Shown in pieces: positions 11,431-23,495 of a stretch of 64,000 bases of DNA. The DNA comes from Paraphaeosphaeria minitans (taxonomy: Eukaryota > Ascomycota > Dothideomycetes > Pleosporales > Didymosphaeriaceae). The stretch lies in the NCBI GenBank assembly GCA_015832175.1, contig WJXW01000014.1, forward strand, positions 434,001-498,000, given 5' to 3'. A program made the translations under genes and the position numbers. The notes below the pieces were generated by a model. It did no database searches. It was not told the origin of the DNA and worked only from the letters and a program-made list of their open reading frames with translations. How positions within the stretch are numbered: position 1 is the first letter of the stretch; the number at the start of each line of letters is the position of its first letter.

Positions 11431-14400
11431 GGTATTGACGTGAGCATGTCTTCTTGCAGCATGGGAGGAGGGAGTCCGAACAGCCGAAACTGGATACAAC
11501 TGACGACCTCAATCCAGCTCACGGCCATCATTGTCTTCGGTCGATTCGTCACGTATCTAACAACCCTGGTCCCGGGTAACGGACATCCGACCCTACCGGC
11601 TGCTCCATGTCTATCAGAGAGCCCAAGTCATCGCCCATGCTCTCGCGCCGGTAGCGTCAACGGGAAGTATAAAACGTCTCTTCTATCGACTCAGTCCATC
11701 ATTCGTCATCTCCTTGGACTCTCGATCCTCTTTCGGATCCTTTCATTTTCGTCAAATCGCTTTCAGTCGAAACTTCCACGAGTCTCGCAATCTTAATCAT
11801 CGTACCATTCCATCATCCCTTGTTTGTAATGGAGTAACTTCAGGCGCAAGCTCCTCAGGTATTCCAACGATAAAGCTACCCACCGTGGTAGATCCCGCCA
11901 CCCTTCATGAACGGTCGCATGTGTCTTACGGAGGGTGACTACTGCAAATCTCAAGCTCTGCTTGGTGTTGGGCGTTTGTCGTTGCACTTCATCGCGTCGA
12001 CTCGCCTCAAAAACATTGTGGGGTCCTACAGTCTGTAGGACAGTCAGCTCTCGTTGCATAGTCCCTACTTAGGAATGGACCATGGGCTTATGTAGTGTCG
12101 TAGGAATCCGACTCCAATGGTGGTGCCAGTGCATGGCTAAGGGGGTCGCCCAGAACGCTCACCTGGGAAGAGGAAGCAAAGTTCAAGCAGGTGGTGGTGT
12201 GGTGGTACGATGTGAGAAACGTGAAGCTCACCCCCGACTCCTCGATGCTGTGACAGCACGACGAGCGGTTTCTTCTCAGTCCAAGAGCTTGACTCTCCCG
12301 TGACACGCTTCATTGAATGGCGCGGCCTTCGATTCTTGGATCCTGGCTCCACTCTTGGTTCTTGTATCTGCGGCCTTCGTTCACTTCAGGTCCATTCCAG
12401 CTCTTTATGTTCAGCCTTGTTGTAATCGATTGCGGGATAGAGATTCGGTCGATCCTCGATGAGGCGCCAGATCCTGTTCCAGCTAACTTCCTTAACGACG
12501 TCCCGGTATGAGCTCAAAAAGCGTCACGAACTTGTCCAACTCGTCGACCGCGCTCACGCAAAATGGACTTGATCACAATCTTCATCCCCAGCTAACATGC
12601 AGGAAGTAGGGCGAAGAGACGCCTCCTTGAAATATCGAGCTCACTGCATTCTAGACGGCTGGCGTTATTTTGTGGGAAGCATGGCCAGTCTTCATGCCAC
12701 TGTGCAAACAGAGTTATGCTGACCTTGTCTTAGATTGATCCTCGAACGCGATGCACTCCGATATGAAGCAGTCGGTGTCCAAGAGCACAGAGTCTCTCGC
12801 CTGGTTGGTGTCGATGCGACATGTCGAGGTGAATCCCGCTCCAGCTGCTATGTTCGCTTACGGTGCCAGCTTCGAACATTCGATACAGTTTGGAAAAACA
12901 TCGTATGACGCGCGATGATCCCGACCGAGGCTTCAAGGACGTATACACCATCAATGGAAAGGCTGTCGTCAAGCGAGCGGGAACCGGTCCACATCGGCTC
13001 ACCAGGTTTGAGTCAAATTGTCATGACACTGAATAGCGCTCGCGCACCCGCTCTGCAGTTACAATGCGGGATGGCGGACGCCCTCGTCTTGGTGCAACTT
13101 TTTCGATTTCGTTTCTGAGACATGTCCAGCTTGTTCGACTTGGTCGTGAGCTGAGGTAAGTACCTTTTTCCAGTTGAGTTACAATGAAGGCTAATGTCTA
13201 TAGCAGCGCACGACTTCGAATGGCCATGCGCCCGTAAATCAACAATGCTGACGGACAGTTGGCTCAGCGTAGATTCAGCTTCAGACATCCTTGAGTAAGT
13301 GCGTATTCGGAGAAATGGTATTGTGGCAACGCCCCACTTCTTTACAAGTTCACGAGCGAACAAGCAGTGCCCCTTCATACCATACGCGAAGACCGAGATA
13401 ATTAGTCGACCGATGCTGCCCTCTGCATGCCCTCCAAGGTATGGAGCCGACCAATTCTTTTCCGAAGGTATGTTGACAAAACCTCAGAAATGGGAACCAG
13501 ATATGGTAACACTGGCTTCAAGCTCGCGGGTCGCAAGGTTATGCTTGGTGACGTGGCCCATACCCCTCCGATCGACAAAATTATGAGTGAACAGCAATAG
13601 TGAAGTCCACTATCTCTGCTGAAGGAGAACGAGCGGACGAGAGCACGCACAGCTGAAGCCGTTTCGCCATATGTGCTGCAATGGGTATACCTTCGCTATT
13701 CGCGAGATAAGCTGATTCTGACTGCAACCCAGCTACAGGCCACCGAGGTCGAAGCCAGATAGCACTTTGAGGCTGGGATATAGAGCGTAATGGAGCCAGA
13801 TACTGTGATGTGAGCCCCATCTTCATGTTTGAGCACGCTCACCGGCGAACAGTCACTGTCTCGGCAGTTCCCTTTGCTTTGACCCCACAAGATTCGAACG
13901 TCGATGGCCGTGCTATAGTTGCAAGAGCAGTTAGAAATACCGCCAGGGGCTTCAAACCGCAACCTTTGTGGTGCTCGACCTACAGCATGGCTCTTTGAAC
14001 ATTGACCTGGCGTCGACGTACCGGTAGATGAAGTTGCAAAGATGAGGATACACCCGAGAAGACGGGTGCTACTTATTAATAACGAAGCCAGGTAGATATC
14101 GGCCTCCATTGAAAATGCTAGCTTACGTGGCACGACAACCGGCGGTATTCGACAGCGAGGTTCAATATTCGACCGCTCGCTTCCGCTCCTTCGCTAGTTG
14201 AGGAGTAGGTAGCGAAGGTCACCGAGGGAGACACCTGCTGCACTGGATGGACATTTCCGGCAGGACGATGAAAACTCGAAGGGAATGCGCTTAACCCAAC
14301 TCGAGGGAATCCACAAATTCGAAAGCACGCCGGGTGTGTCAGATAAAGCTTCCCTACGTCCTGGTCTGATGTGCGGGAGACTATGCCGAAGACGGAGGCA

Positions 14401-17400
14401 TTGCAAACGCCAGGGTGTTGCTGAAGTCTCGATTCGGATTCTGTGACGGAATCAGGCTATAGCCGATGCTGTTCAGGCTTGCTTATGGGAAACCGCTTGC
14501 CTGTCTGTTCCGCGAACTCAGCAGAGATCAAAGCTTACGTCGTCCGCAGTGAGGTCGAGTCAGGGCACGATACGTGAACAATGATTTCGAGGCCGGTGAA
14601 AAAAATCCTGTGGGCCGAGCGGCGCGTCGTCGTTACTGCTTGATACCAACGATGGAGTACGATACCATTTCGACACATGAGGATGTAGCTCGCATGGGCT
14701 ATTGGCAAGCCATGCCGGTTCTCAATCTCCAGGTTGTTGTAGTTAACCGTTGCAAAGCGATTCGATCATAGTTAGGATGCCGATGCCGCGATGCCCCATT
14801 CGAAGTCGGGATGGACAACATTGTTGACTTTGAGATGGTGGGTCTGAGATGAACGCATCTTGTTGAGCTAGTGGTCCCAGCGTGTTTAGCGTTGCCCCTT
14901 ATCGGCAGATCGGTCCCAACGCTAGGAAGAATGTCGCTGCATCGGCTGGCACCGCATACGACAAAGGAATCGAAGTCGCCGCCTTCCTCTTCAGAGTCGC
15001 TCCACGCGGCGAAGCGTTGAGTTGTCACAGGTGTCCGAGGAGTGCGGCAGACGCACGTTGCTCCTTCTGCTTCCCTGATTGCCCTTCTCTCATATTCAGG
15101 TAGCACTCGTTATTCGTCTCGGTCGGGTCGCATTCGATCGTCCCGTTTCTTTTTCGGACCGTATCGAGCAATAGGCCAACAAGCATCTTCGCCACATCTA
15201 GAAAGAGTCAGCACCATATTATCTTCAGGCAGAGAGTATTCAAAAGCAGGAATGACAACGAGCAATGCTTAGTGGATTAGCAAATGGAAGTCCAGAGCTT
15301 CGATATGAGACCCGACTTCTTGTGCACTGGAACAAGCCCGCACAGGAAGGAGTTCAGACCTCATACGAGTGACCATCAAGAAACGAGAAGCAGCGATGTG
15401 GAGCGAAATGGTGCCTTACCGAGGTTTTGGACCAGGAATGGCGGTCGAGGAATGTTGCGCCATACGACAGCAGCCGTGAAGGACGGGACCCGCGACCACT
15501 GGATCCTGCCTGTCCTCTTAAGAGCTCGGCTTCCATGGCAACTAGTGCCGCCCGGAACCCGTCAACCCAGTCAGACATCGCTCTGCCGGCAAGTTCTCAG
15601 GATACTGTTTTGCAATTCGAATGTCCAGATATCGCACGCTTCTAGTCATCCCAACCATTAGAGAATCTTGGCATTCGCTCTTGCTTACCCCTCGAATCCA
15701 TTAGATCAGTGTCGTTCACCAAGATACCGTAAGCCTCTGTTATCGTCAACGGCTTGAGCGTTGGCAGCAGAAGAGGACAGGCTGTGTTCGAGGACGGCGA
15801 TTGCTTTGTTTTGAAAAACGCCGGGCGCCCGACGTCCGGACATGGTGGGCATACTGGTCTCATGGTCAGCTTCGCCGGTTTCCAGTGAAAGAATGGTGAT
15901 CGTACTGTCAACCAAGGCTGCAGGCGCAATCTTTCCAATGCACGAATCCGGAGGGCGAGGATGGAGAGATGCGGATCCTCGCGCGGCGCCGATGACCGAA
16001 GCGCAATCCCGGTGCGATGGACAATTTCTGTTGCATTGCCAGCCCCAGTGACTGACTCGCGAATTCGAAGGTATTGGTCAGGCCAAGACTTATGAATACC
16101 TTCACAGCGTTGTCGCTCTCATTAAAGTAACCATTGGAGTCGCTGTACCTTCTACCGCATCGATTGTCCCGACATGCCGGTCATGGCGAGGTCTTCCCGG
16201 CCAGAGGCGCTGAGTAGTTGCACTTCATTCAATCCTGCAACGTGTGTGTAGCCGAAAGGGATGTATTCCCTGGTCGTGGTTGCCTTCGCATTTCTACATG
16301 GCGCGGATGAGCTCGCCAACGGGAGTCCAGAACGGTCGCCCCAAAAGCGATGCGCGGCGGATAAAGAGATATCTCTGCGTGTATGGCGCCGATACATGTG
16401 TGGTGTTCTTTATTCCGAAGGCTCCTCGCGTATCTGGTCGCTCGGTATGGTCCCAGCGCCAAGACTCCATACTGATGTGAAGTGGTGATGGAATGCGAGG
16501 AGCGACGACATGAGCCTACCGCTTATACGGCGTGTAAGAAACATGCAGTACCAATCCAGCGGGGTAATCTCGCAAAGCAGCTGACAATATACCGCCGTGA
16601 GCACCAAATGCGAAGTACTGCAGATGGCCTGACATCACGTCGATTCGCTTCTCACGGCTCCTTTGTACCAACGGCCTCGACAACCAGGACACGAGGAAAT
16701 TACACCATAGATGCGCTCCTTCCTTTGTGTAGAATTTGTTTTCCCCTCGGTCACGCTGCCCGTCGTTTCTGGGTGGGCTGTCCCCGCCTGGTCGCCAAAT
16801 ATGCGGAAAGCGCCTCATTACGAGCTCTAAAGCGTGAGAGGCTTTATCGGTTCATCATGCGGGTGGATCGTTCGTTGCGATGGAGCTTTGCATCTCCGGC
16901 AAACTTGTGGGAGTGACGTTGCCGTATGGAATTCGATCGTTGCGGACTCAACTCGCGGTGGTGTGAACTGGCTGACATGGGACCTGGCCGTCAATATGTC
17001 AGCGTCGGCACTCTCGTCGCGCATGACTGGAACGATTCCACCTAGACGCCTCCATTGAGAAGAAAGCAATGCTGCCAGATGAACCTACGGTATGGTGGAG
17101 CTGCGAAGCGTTTCGAGGCCGCTAGGCCTACAAGCACCATCACGCACTGTCGAAAGACCGCTCACACGGTTACTGCCATCCAATGCTTTCTTCGATCTTC
17201 CTTTTACCCGAGCTCTATTCCCGTCGCGGCGCCGCCCAGTAGCGATGCGCCTCGTGTGTTATCATCCTACATCCTCGCTCGCATTACCACTTGTCTGTAT
17301 CGGTAGGCTCGGCGGTTCCGGGGAAGCTTATCTCGTGTGGAAATCTGTACAGATGCTGCAAGCACTTTACACAATACATGGTCAGCGAAACAGGTGGCTG

Positions 17401-18687
17401 CGGCTCCGTCTGGTTGCGGTTCACACATCGTGGCTAGTATCAAGAAATCTGCGCGGGCGAGAACCTGGAATGGACGTCTCGACGAAGCTCGAACGCCGCG
17501 CTTATCTCGACGTTGGTGGTGTGTTTTGGTGGTCCGTGGTGCGAGTGTCGGTATGAGCGTGGGGTGTGGGTGCGAGCTTCTTAGTGTAAAGAGAGAGCGC
17601 CAGTCCAACCGTGTTCGCAACTGCCGCCCTTCCACCCAAATGTGGCCTGCTATTGGAACTGCCGTATCGGACGAATATGTTCAACGCCGGACCCCGGACG
17701 CCAGACTACACGTACGAGTGCCGTCGGCGATCGCGCGGAGGTCGCAAGGCGAGGGGACGAAGGCATGCGGGACCGCCATCCGAAGAGGCCACCTGGTTGA
17801 CGTACGGGGAGCCGCAATAGTAGGTGATGTGCCGTTGATTCCGGGCGCCGCCACTCCCAAGATACCCTGCCCACGCCCAATCCGCGCGAGAACAAGGAAA
17901 CGTGAGTGTAGCGCTCCAGCAGCGGGGCCACCTTGTTCACACGGGTCTCCAAGACCTAATACCGCTCGACACAAACGACACGTGTAACATCTATATGCAT
18001 ACCCGGAGGTCAATCACGCGGGGTCAAGTGTGACAACGCTGCTCCCAAGGGACCTTGCTCGTACGCATCGAGGCGGAAGGGGCCGCCAGACCTACCACAA
18101 GAAGCAATACTTCGCTGCAAGCGCCCGTTTTGGAACGTCCGACATATCGTTTGCCCTCTCTGGCGCTTGTACAACTTCAAGCGAGGGTTATAAAATGGCA
18201 TTTGAGGATCGCTGCACACGTTGTGACCCGCCGCTGGGTATGATACCCCAGGACAACGCGCGCAAGGTTTCAAAGTTAATGCAATTACACTTTGCAGCAG
18301 GATCCGCAAATCATGGTCAAACAAAATGAACACACCTCAGGATGATAAAACCTATGACTCCAATATCATGGTAAATCTATGCTGGCAATAGGCCATAACG
18401 CCTCCAGGTCTGTCGGACTTTCCCTGCTGCTGAAAACGAAGACTCAATCTAAGAAACAATCACAGAACACTTCGAGGATGACTACCTTGCTGTCAACCTT
18501 GCAAACAACACGTCCATCCATGTCATACCGCGACCCACCCGTGACCCGAGCTATGGAAATACGGGCCACGCCCTCCCATAAATATCTGCGCACTACCAGC
18601 TGCCTCCTTTCTGTCATCAAGGTCCCCCATGCACCCAAATTTGTACTTCCACCAGAACCAGAGTAGCATGCCAAGCGCCCAATTGCG

Positions 18688-19198
18688 TCAGTTGGTTGAG
18701 AGGCGGTATCTGATCTCGGTTGCCGAGGTCGACGATGGAAAGTTCCCTGCTAGGATCTGCGAGGGCGGCGGTTCTCCTCCAGCTGATTGACCGCTTGCGA
18801 TGTATAAAAACCAGCGGTGAAGCTGTTTGTGTTCTATAGGGTCGGATCCGTCGATGGACTGTCCAATGTCAATGACAGTGTGGTCGGCTGCGAGCGAGCC
18901 TAGTGGAACCGATGGGAGAGAGACCTTCCGGTTCGGGAGGTTCTGGGCTATACATGATGGACGGCGCGCGGTTGAGAACGGAGCCCCAATTTGTCGAAAA
19001 GGGGGAGGCGCGACGACCTCATGATCATTGTCTCTCAAAACGAGGTGCTTGAACAAGTCCGTCACCAGGATCTTGAAGTCGACATAGGACTCGGCGTAGT
19101 AGAAGGATATCTTATGATAATCACACTAGAATTCGGCATGCAGTGTCAGAGTTGCGGAGTTGTTGAAAAGAGAGGGGAACACTTACCAAGCTGGGCAT
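18688..19198 (-). CDS. Hypothetical protein, 149 aa
   Basis: Exon 1 is tiny (19187-19198, Met-Pro-Ser-Leu), followed by a 61-bp intron with a GTAAGT donor and CTAG acceptor, then exon 2 at 18688-19125. The joined frame begins MPSLCDYHKISFYYAESYVD and continues with K-I-L-V-T-D-L-F-K-H-L-V-L-R-D-N. The rest is P/S-rich with a moderately hydrophobic W-F-L-Y-I segment. No known domain or signal peptide. It lies just left of the 137-bp repeat and inverted-repeat element and is the only well-spliced frame in a long gene-poor tract. It may be a young or decaying gene. Confidence 0.5.
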
Positions 19199-19242
19199 CT
19201 TAGACGCCACTGCCTGGGAATATCGAATTCCGGCCGAAGCCA

Positions 19243-19267
19243 TTAAGACTCGCAAAGATCAGACACG
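19243..19267 (+). repeat. Solo copy of the inverted-repeat end
   Basis: Carries TTAAGACTCGCAAAGATCAG, identical to the left end of the element at 19653, in the same orientation, with no matching inverted partner nearby. It could be the end of a deleted element or part of a nested insertion. Confidence 0.7.
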
Positions 19268-19288
19268 CCCTGGTTAGATTTTGGCCGG

Positions 19289-19626
19289 CAGGCTGCCGGT
19301 CGTGAATGACAAGATATCGATCGATATCGGGCGACTGCTCACCGCATGTTAATATGGCCCATGGATAAACGGGAGAGCTGAGGACTTACTAGGGCGTGGT
19401 GCTCCCACAGCCGCTCAGGGAGGGGTCTGCAGGCGGTCATGAATGACAAGGTATTGATCGAGATCGGCCGACTTCGCACCACATGTTAATATGGCCCATG
19501 GATGGACGAGGGAGCTGAAGACTTACTAGGGCGTGGTGCTCCCACGGCTGCTCGGGTAGCGGTCTGCAGGTGGTCGTGAATGACAAGGTATCGATCGAGG
19601 TTGGGCGACTGCGCACCGCTACCCGA
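19289..19626 (+). repeat. 137-bp tandem repeat, about 2.5 copies
   Basis: The motif C(G/A)TGAATGACAAG recurs at 19301, 19438 and 19575, an exact 137-bp step. The units share GTTAATATGGCCCATGGAT, ACTTACTAGGGCGTGGTG and GCTCCCAC blocks. The array lies directly between two same-orientation copies of the inverted-repeat end (19243 and 19653), so it may be internal sequence of, or a hitch-hiker with, that mobile element. Confidence 0.85.
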
Positions 19627-19652
19627 GCAAGACAAGGAAAGAAAGGGTTATC

Positions 19653-20491
19653 TTAAGACTCGCAAAGATCAGGCATGAGGGAAAGAGGAGGGAGATGAGA
19701 GGAGGGAGGTGAGAGGCGGGAGGGGCAGCTTTTATCGTCTCCTGCCTCGCAGTGCGTTAGCGTCTTGGCTAGGCGGGACTGCCGTCGGCTCGGTGGTGAG
19801 AGGCAGGCGCGTTGGGGCACAGATGGGCCTGTCTGGGTCGTCTGCTGTGATACTAGCCAGGCCAAAAGCATCCGTACTGCATTGCTCCTCGTGGGGTAAC
19901 ATAGGACACTCGGACTTGGGCCTGGCATTGTAAGGCACTTCGAAAACCAACGGTCGCTCTTGCCACGAAAGATGGACATTGACGGGTTCTGGGCTTGGAT
20001 CACAGTGACTGACATTAAACGTGGACCTCTCAGAGCGCACCTGGTCTCGTTACAACCTAGGCCACTATACGTCTTTAAATCCATCATCAGATGGTTGTAC
20101 GGGATTGATGGCGAAGAAAAGTCTGCGATAGCAAGTTCGGCTTTTAATGGTCGGCCACAGTGGGTGGAAACAGCAGATGCTTTGTTGTGCCGGGATCGGA
20201 TCTCAGGAATTGCGATCTGTAGAGTTGCTTGAGTAGCAACTCAAAGGTACTAAGCAAAGATACTAAAAACTGTGTGCCGCAAGTCTTACTGTCATATCCG
20301 GTAGTAGATGCATTGCTTTTTCATCCTAGGTAGTGTTGTGGATCCGCGAGTGCCAAACTTGTGGATACTCCCGGGTTCGAACTTCTTACCTCCACGACCT
20401 CCCCGAGGTCATTTCACGCTCACATGTTAGACTATGCTACAAAATCAAAATTAAGACTCGCAAAGACCAGTTTGATCTTTGCGAGTCTTAA
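19653..20491. mobile_element. TIR element (non-autonomous, MITE-like), about 0.84 kb
   Basis: The left end TTAAGACTCGCAAAGATCA (19653) is matched by its exact reverse complement at 20473-20491. All copies of the end in the window are bounded by TA, as expected for elements that duplicate a TA target (Tc1/mariner type). No transposase frame of useful length lies inside: a 144-codon minus-strand ORF (19653-20087) simply reads out through the terminal repeat, and a 90-codon plus ORF (19960-20232) has no recognisable motif. A third end copy at 20451 faces the right end with only 2-3 bp between, making a hairpin, so two elements may be nested or joined. Confidence 0.6.
20451..20491. repeat. Near-perfect palindrome of two facing element ends
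   Basis: TTAAGACTCGCAAAGACCAG, then a 2-3 bp spacer, then the reverse complement (one mismatch). This forms a hairpin with an arm of about 19 bp. Confidence 0.85.
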
Positions 20492-21249
20492 TGAAGTCTG
20501 GTGTGATTTGGAAATATATGTACCGTCAAAAAGACCCAAAAATACAAGAACAGAAAGAGCAAGGGAGAGGGCAGTTGCCTCCGACCGCCGACTGATTTAT
20601 CAATCCGTTATTTTAAGATGATCCCCTCACCGGAGATCCCACTGGCGGTAGGATTATCAGAAGGAGGTCTTGCTAGATACACAGCAACAAGATCCTCGCA
20701 CTATGTGGCGTTGTACCGCAGGTTCCTTCATGTTGCTACCAGAGCACCGCTCATACTAAGTTCACATTCATTTTGCGATAGGCGTGGTGTGACTGGCAGA
20801 GAAGAACCGAGCAGCTCTAACAAACTTCGTGCACGAAGGATCGAATATTCCAACCCAGTGTGTGAAAGACTCCCATCTTCTAGTAGAGACCTCTTGTTCT
20901 TTTCTCTGGTCGGTATTCTCGGAGCTTTTAAGGCTGCAGCTCAGCCTGCAAAAGGAAGCTGACCCTTCACTTCTTCAACTTTAGCACTACCAGAAAGGCA
21001 ACCCAATATCCTTATTTAGCATTCGGTTACAGTGGTGAAGTGAGGTCGCAGCGGACCAGGCCGCCCCGCGCGCTCAGTGCGGGTACATATAAAATTATCC
21101 CTCGCAGTAAACCTCTGTCCGAAACAATCTCAACCGACACACTTAGCACATTCAACACACTCAACACACGGGAACAAACTTACACACCCTTCACACGGCA
21201 AGTTTCTCATTCCCTTCTTACGATCGAAGCGCTAACATAGAAAGAGGCA
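20492..21249. other. Intergenic, no supported gene
   Basis: Short ORFs only. The last 200 bp are rich in ACACTCAACACA-like repeats and pyrimidine tracts just before the ATG at 21250, which looks like a fungal 5' leader of the following broken gene. Confidence 0.4.
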
Positions 21250-22598
21250 ATGCCTTCCCCGCCCGCAAATTCGTCGCCCACGAAGCCGTCGCCTGCGAAA
21301 CCATCGCCCGTGCAAAAACCCCCGATGACATGGTCGGCTGTTGTCAAGAAGCCACCCCCATCGAAGAAGTCTGCTCCTCCCTTGATACCACCTATAGTGG
21401 ATAACCGGGTGCCTACCAATGCTCGTGCGTGCCTGCCTCCTGGTTCTACGTCCGACGCGCAAGCGCATCCGTTCTTCTCATCTAGCACCGGAGGCCACCG
21501 TGGGTCAATACTTGGTGAAGCACGGGAGAGCCATTTGTCAGCATCCTGCGCAGATTCTCAGCCAGCACTTCGCGGAGCCCTTGTTCAGGCAGGACGCGTG
21601 GGTCAACCATTAGCAGCTCGCGTAAACCTGGTGTTGACCTTGGCCAGGGAAACCGCGGCGGTCAATCTTCCGCAACTCCTGCTCGATCCCCGTATGCAGG
21701 CATCTATCCTACGAGCGGCAATAACACCAACTACTACCATCCGCTACAAGCACGTGCAGATGTGCAACCGGTGGCCAAAGTCACCAAGTCCTTCGCCAGC
21801 GAGGCTACTTACCGCAACAACTTTGAACGCGTCGTCAATGTGGAGCGCAGCAACTCTACGATGCCCACGTCGCTCGCTTTCATTAACACCCGCCTCGCAG
21901 CGGTGCCGCAGACGCACAAGTTGGAGGGATGAACAACGCGGCGCATGGCACCAATGCTGCTCTTCCGGCCTATGGCGGTAACAACCCTGCAGGAACTGCC
22001 AGTTTCTCTATGGTGTCCAGTAATGCGATTGTTATCCCCACCTCTAGCGGTACTTTCGCCTTCAACGCGCCCAAACAGACGAGCGTTGGTCTTTCTGCTG
22101 CAGGTGTGATCGGCGGGGAGCTTAAGGCGGGTACTCTGGCTCTCCCAGGTGCCGCAGCGAAAAATTCTGGCTGTAACTCTTAGCCTTCTCCGTTCAGGCG
22201 TCGCTGCCCAACTAGCTCAAGATAGCCAGTGGCAGAGGGTAAAGGACTTCCTTGAACAGTGCGTACCTATTGGCGGCGCCGTTCCTGAGTATGATGAGTG
22301 GCTGCCCTCAATCGTAGTCGCGTATTGGTAAGTTGCTACGAATCTGTCTGGTTTCTTCCACAGGCACTGATTTTATTCCAGGTATCCGATAGATGACGAG
22401 AACTGGAAGAAGTTCGAGGTGGTAGTCTCGCTTTTTTACCTGGTTCACGACGCTGAAAAAGTTTTGGGTTCGTCTGCTGCTGAGCTTGACCAGGTCAACG
22501 CCCACTCCCCGCTCGCGCCACTTCTCCCGCTCAAGGTCCCGGTTGATCAGAAGATCCGTAATCTGCTTGTTTGTTTCAACATTTCCCAGTCAGTTTAG
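21250..22598 (+). pseudogene. Broken gene of unknown family with frame switches
   Basis: It starts at an ATG in good context (MPSPPANSSPTKPSPAKPSP), a P/S/K-rich N-terminus. Likely exons are 21250-21424, 21486-22327 and 22382-22598; the last intron (GTAAGT...CCAG, 54 bp) is convincing. Within exon 2 the coding frame changes three times: near 21615, near 21927 (TTGGAGGGATGA) and in the A-run near 22160. On each side of each switch the sequence is protein-like, e.g. V-G-Q-Y-L-V-K-H-G-R, S-F-A-S-E-A-T-Y-R-N-N-F and D-E-W-L-P-S-I-V-V-A-Y-W. The C-terminal 110 residues are helical. The breaks mean a decaying gene or single-base assembly errors. No family recognised. Confidence 0.6.
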
Positions 22599-23274
22599 AA
22601 TACCTTATCAGTAGATCGGACTGGCATCATTATGGGGAGTAGATAACGACCGCGCGGTACGACGGAGGACAAATGGCTAGGGAATGAAGTATGCCTTTTT
22701 GTGACGCACCAATTATCATTGAGGGCAGATGAAAGTAGGCTACTTCAGGGGATTGGTATGGTCTTGCCCTGTTATGATCCTGAATGTAGCTTCGTATTCA
22801 TGGCGCATAGTGCAAACTGACTTTGAGTTTAACTTGCGTTGTCATGCCGGATTTTGGATCGAGTCATAATTCTTCATGATATCTTTTCCTATGATGCGAT
22901 ATCAGATCTTCATTTCGTGGCTCTTGGTTGTAGCGCTTCCCCGAACCTGCAGACGGGGTATCACATAACCTTTGGATACACTCTCAAATAAGAGTAGACC
23001 TGCGATTGAGAAGGGTTAAAAAGGACGGACGAACTCATCACAAACTTGACGGATCCCAACAAAAGATATGTAAATATGTGTATGTAATCCATTGATCAAG
23101 GGCCATGCCCAGCTCCGAGAGAGTGCAGATGGCTTAACTTGGGGTTGTTATTGTACAGCTGAGACGACTCGCCGTACAGCGCGACGGCGAGGGCGAGCGA
23201 GCGGAGCTACTTGCATGTAAGCATCTATTTCCAAATGCGCTGAATGCTATCGAGACGAAATGTACTTACGGCGT
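22599..23274. other. No supported gene
   Basis: AT-rich sequence after the broken gene; presumably its 3' region. Nothing protein-like seen. Confidence 0.45.
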
Positions 23275-23400
23275 CACTTCTTCTTCTCCTTCTTCGTCTC
23301 CTACTTGGTCTCCTTCGTCTCCTTCTTCGTCTCCTTCTTCGTCTCCTTCTTCTCCTTCTCCTTCTTCTCCTTCTTCTACTCTTTCTCTGCCTCCTTCCCC
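23275..23400. repeat. Polypyrimidine low-complexity tract (TTCTCC-type)
   Basis: About 125 bp of TTC/TCC/GTC triplets, all pyrimidine-rich on the plus strand. Read on the minus strand it gives a K/E/T-rich stretch. ORFs across it in other frames are all poly-Arg or Leu/Phe and are artefacts of the repeat. Confidence 0.85.
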
Positions 23401-23495
23401 TCTTTGCGCGGAGGCTGGGGCGCAAGCGGCGGGGGTGGCTGCGGGCCGGGCGGGGACTTCGCCATGAGCGAGGTGTCGTAACCCCCGCGTCCCAT
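23376..23495 (-). CDS. Possible small P/K/E-rich ORF, 39 aa, with stops in the tail
   Basis: An ATG at 23495 opens MGRGGYDTSLMAKSPPGPQP, then a P-rich and K/E-rich segment up to a TAG at 23376. In the same frame the triplet repeat continues as K-K-E-K-K-E, K-E-T-K-K-E-T and so on through a second TAG at about 23322. The continuity suggests a lysine-rich tail cut by stop codons, but a microsatellite keeps any frame of this kind open, so this is weak. Confidence 0.25.
   Translation of the reverse strand: MGRGGYDTSLMAKSPPGPQPPPPLAPQPPRKEGKEAEKE

Larger units (their letters stand above)
7234..18687. other. Long gene-poor tract
   Basis: About 11 kb without a gene I can support. Many ORFs of 60-240 codons overlap on both strands. 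Best protein-like pieces: minus strand 8039-8330 (a K-T-F-R-H-T-R-D-I-E-E-L-L-W-P-F-F stretch, resembling the C-terminus of a fungal transcription factor, weakly), plus strand about 12600-12990, and minus strand about 15640-16105, an open frame with no start. Each breaks after one or two exon lengths. These may be decayed genes. Base composition is not strongly AT-shifted. Two diverged repeats inside are listed separately. Confidence 0.45.

Noticed and set aside
10721..11443. 240-codon plus-strand ORF
   Set aside because: Runs through degenerate 102-bp repeats and overlaps a 203-codon antisense ORF; composition is not protein-like.
13696..16105. Minus-strand fragments with V-S-G-S and T-I-S-G-S motifs suggestive of WD40 repeats
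   Set aside because: Motifs are too short, no GH or WD pairs are aligned, and frames break; could be an NLR/WD40 relic but not supported.
20370..20400. GGGTTCGAACTTC resembling a tRNA T-loop/B box
   Set aside because: The flanking bases do not form a T-stem, and no matching acceptor or anticodon arms are present.
23225..23425. ORF rich in Arg (and antisense Leu/Phe ORFs)
   Set aside because: Pure artefact of the TTC/TCC triplet repeat.
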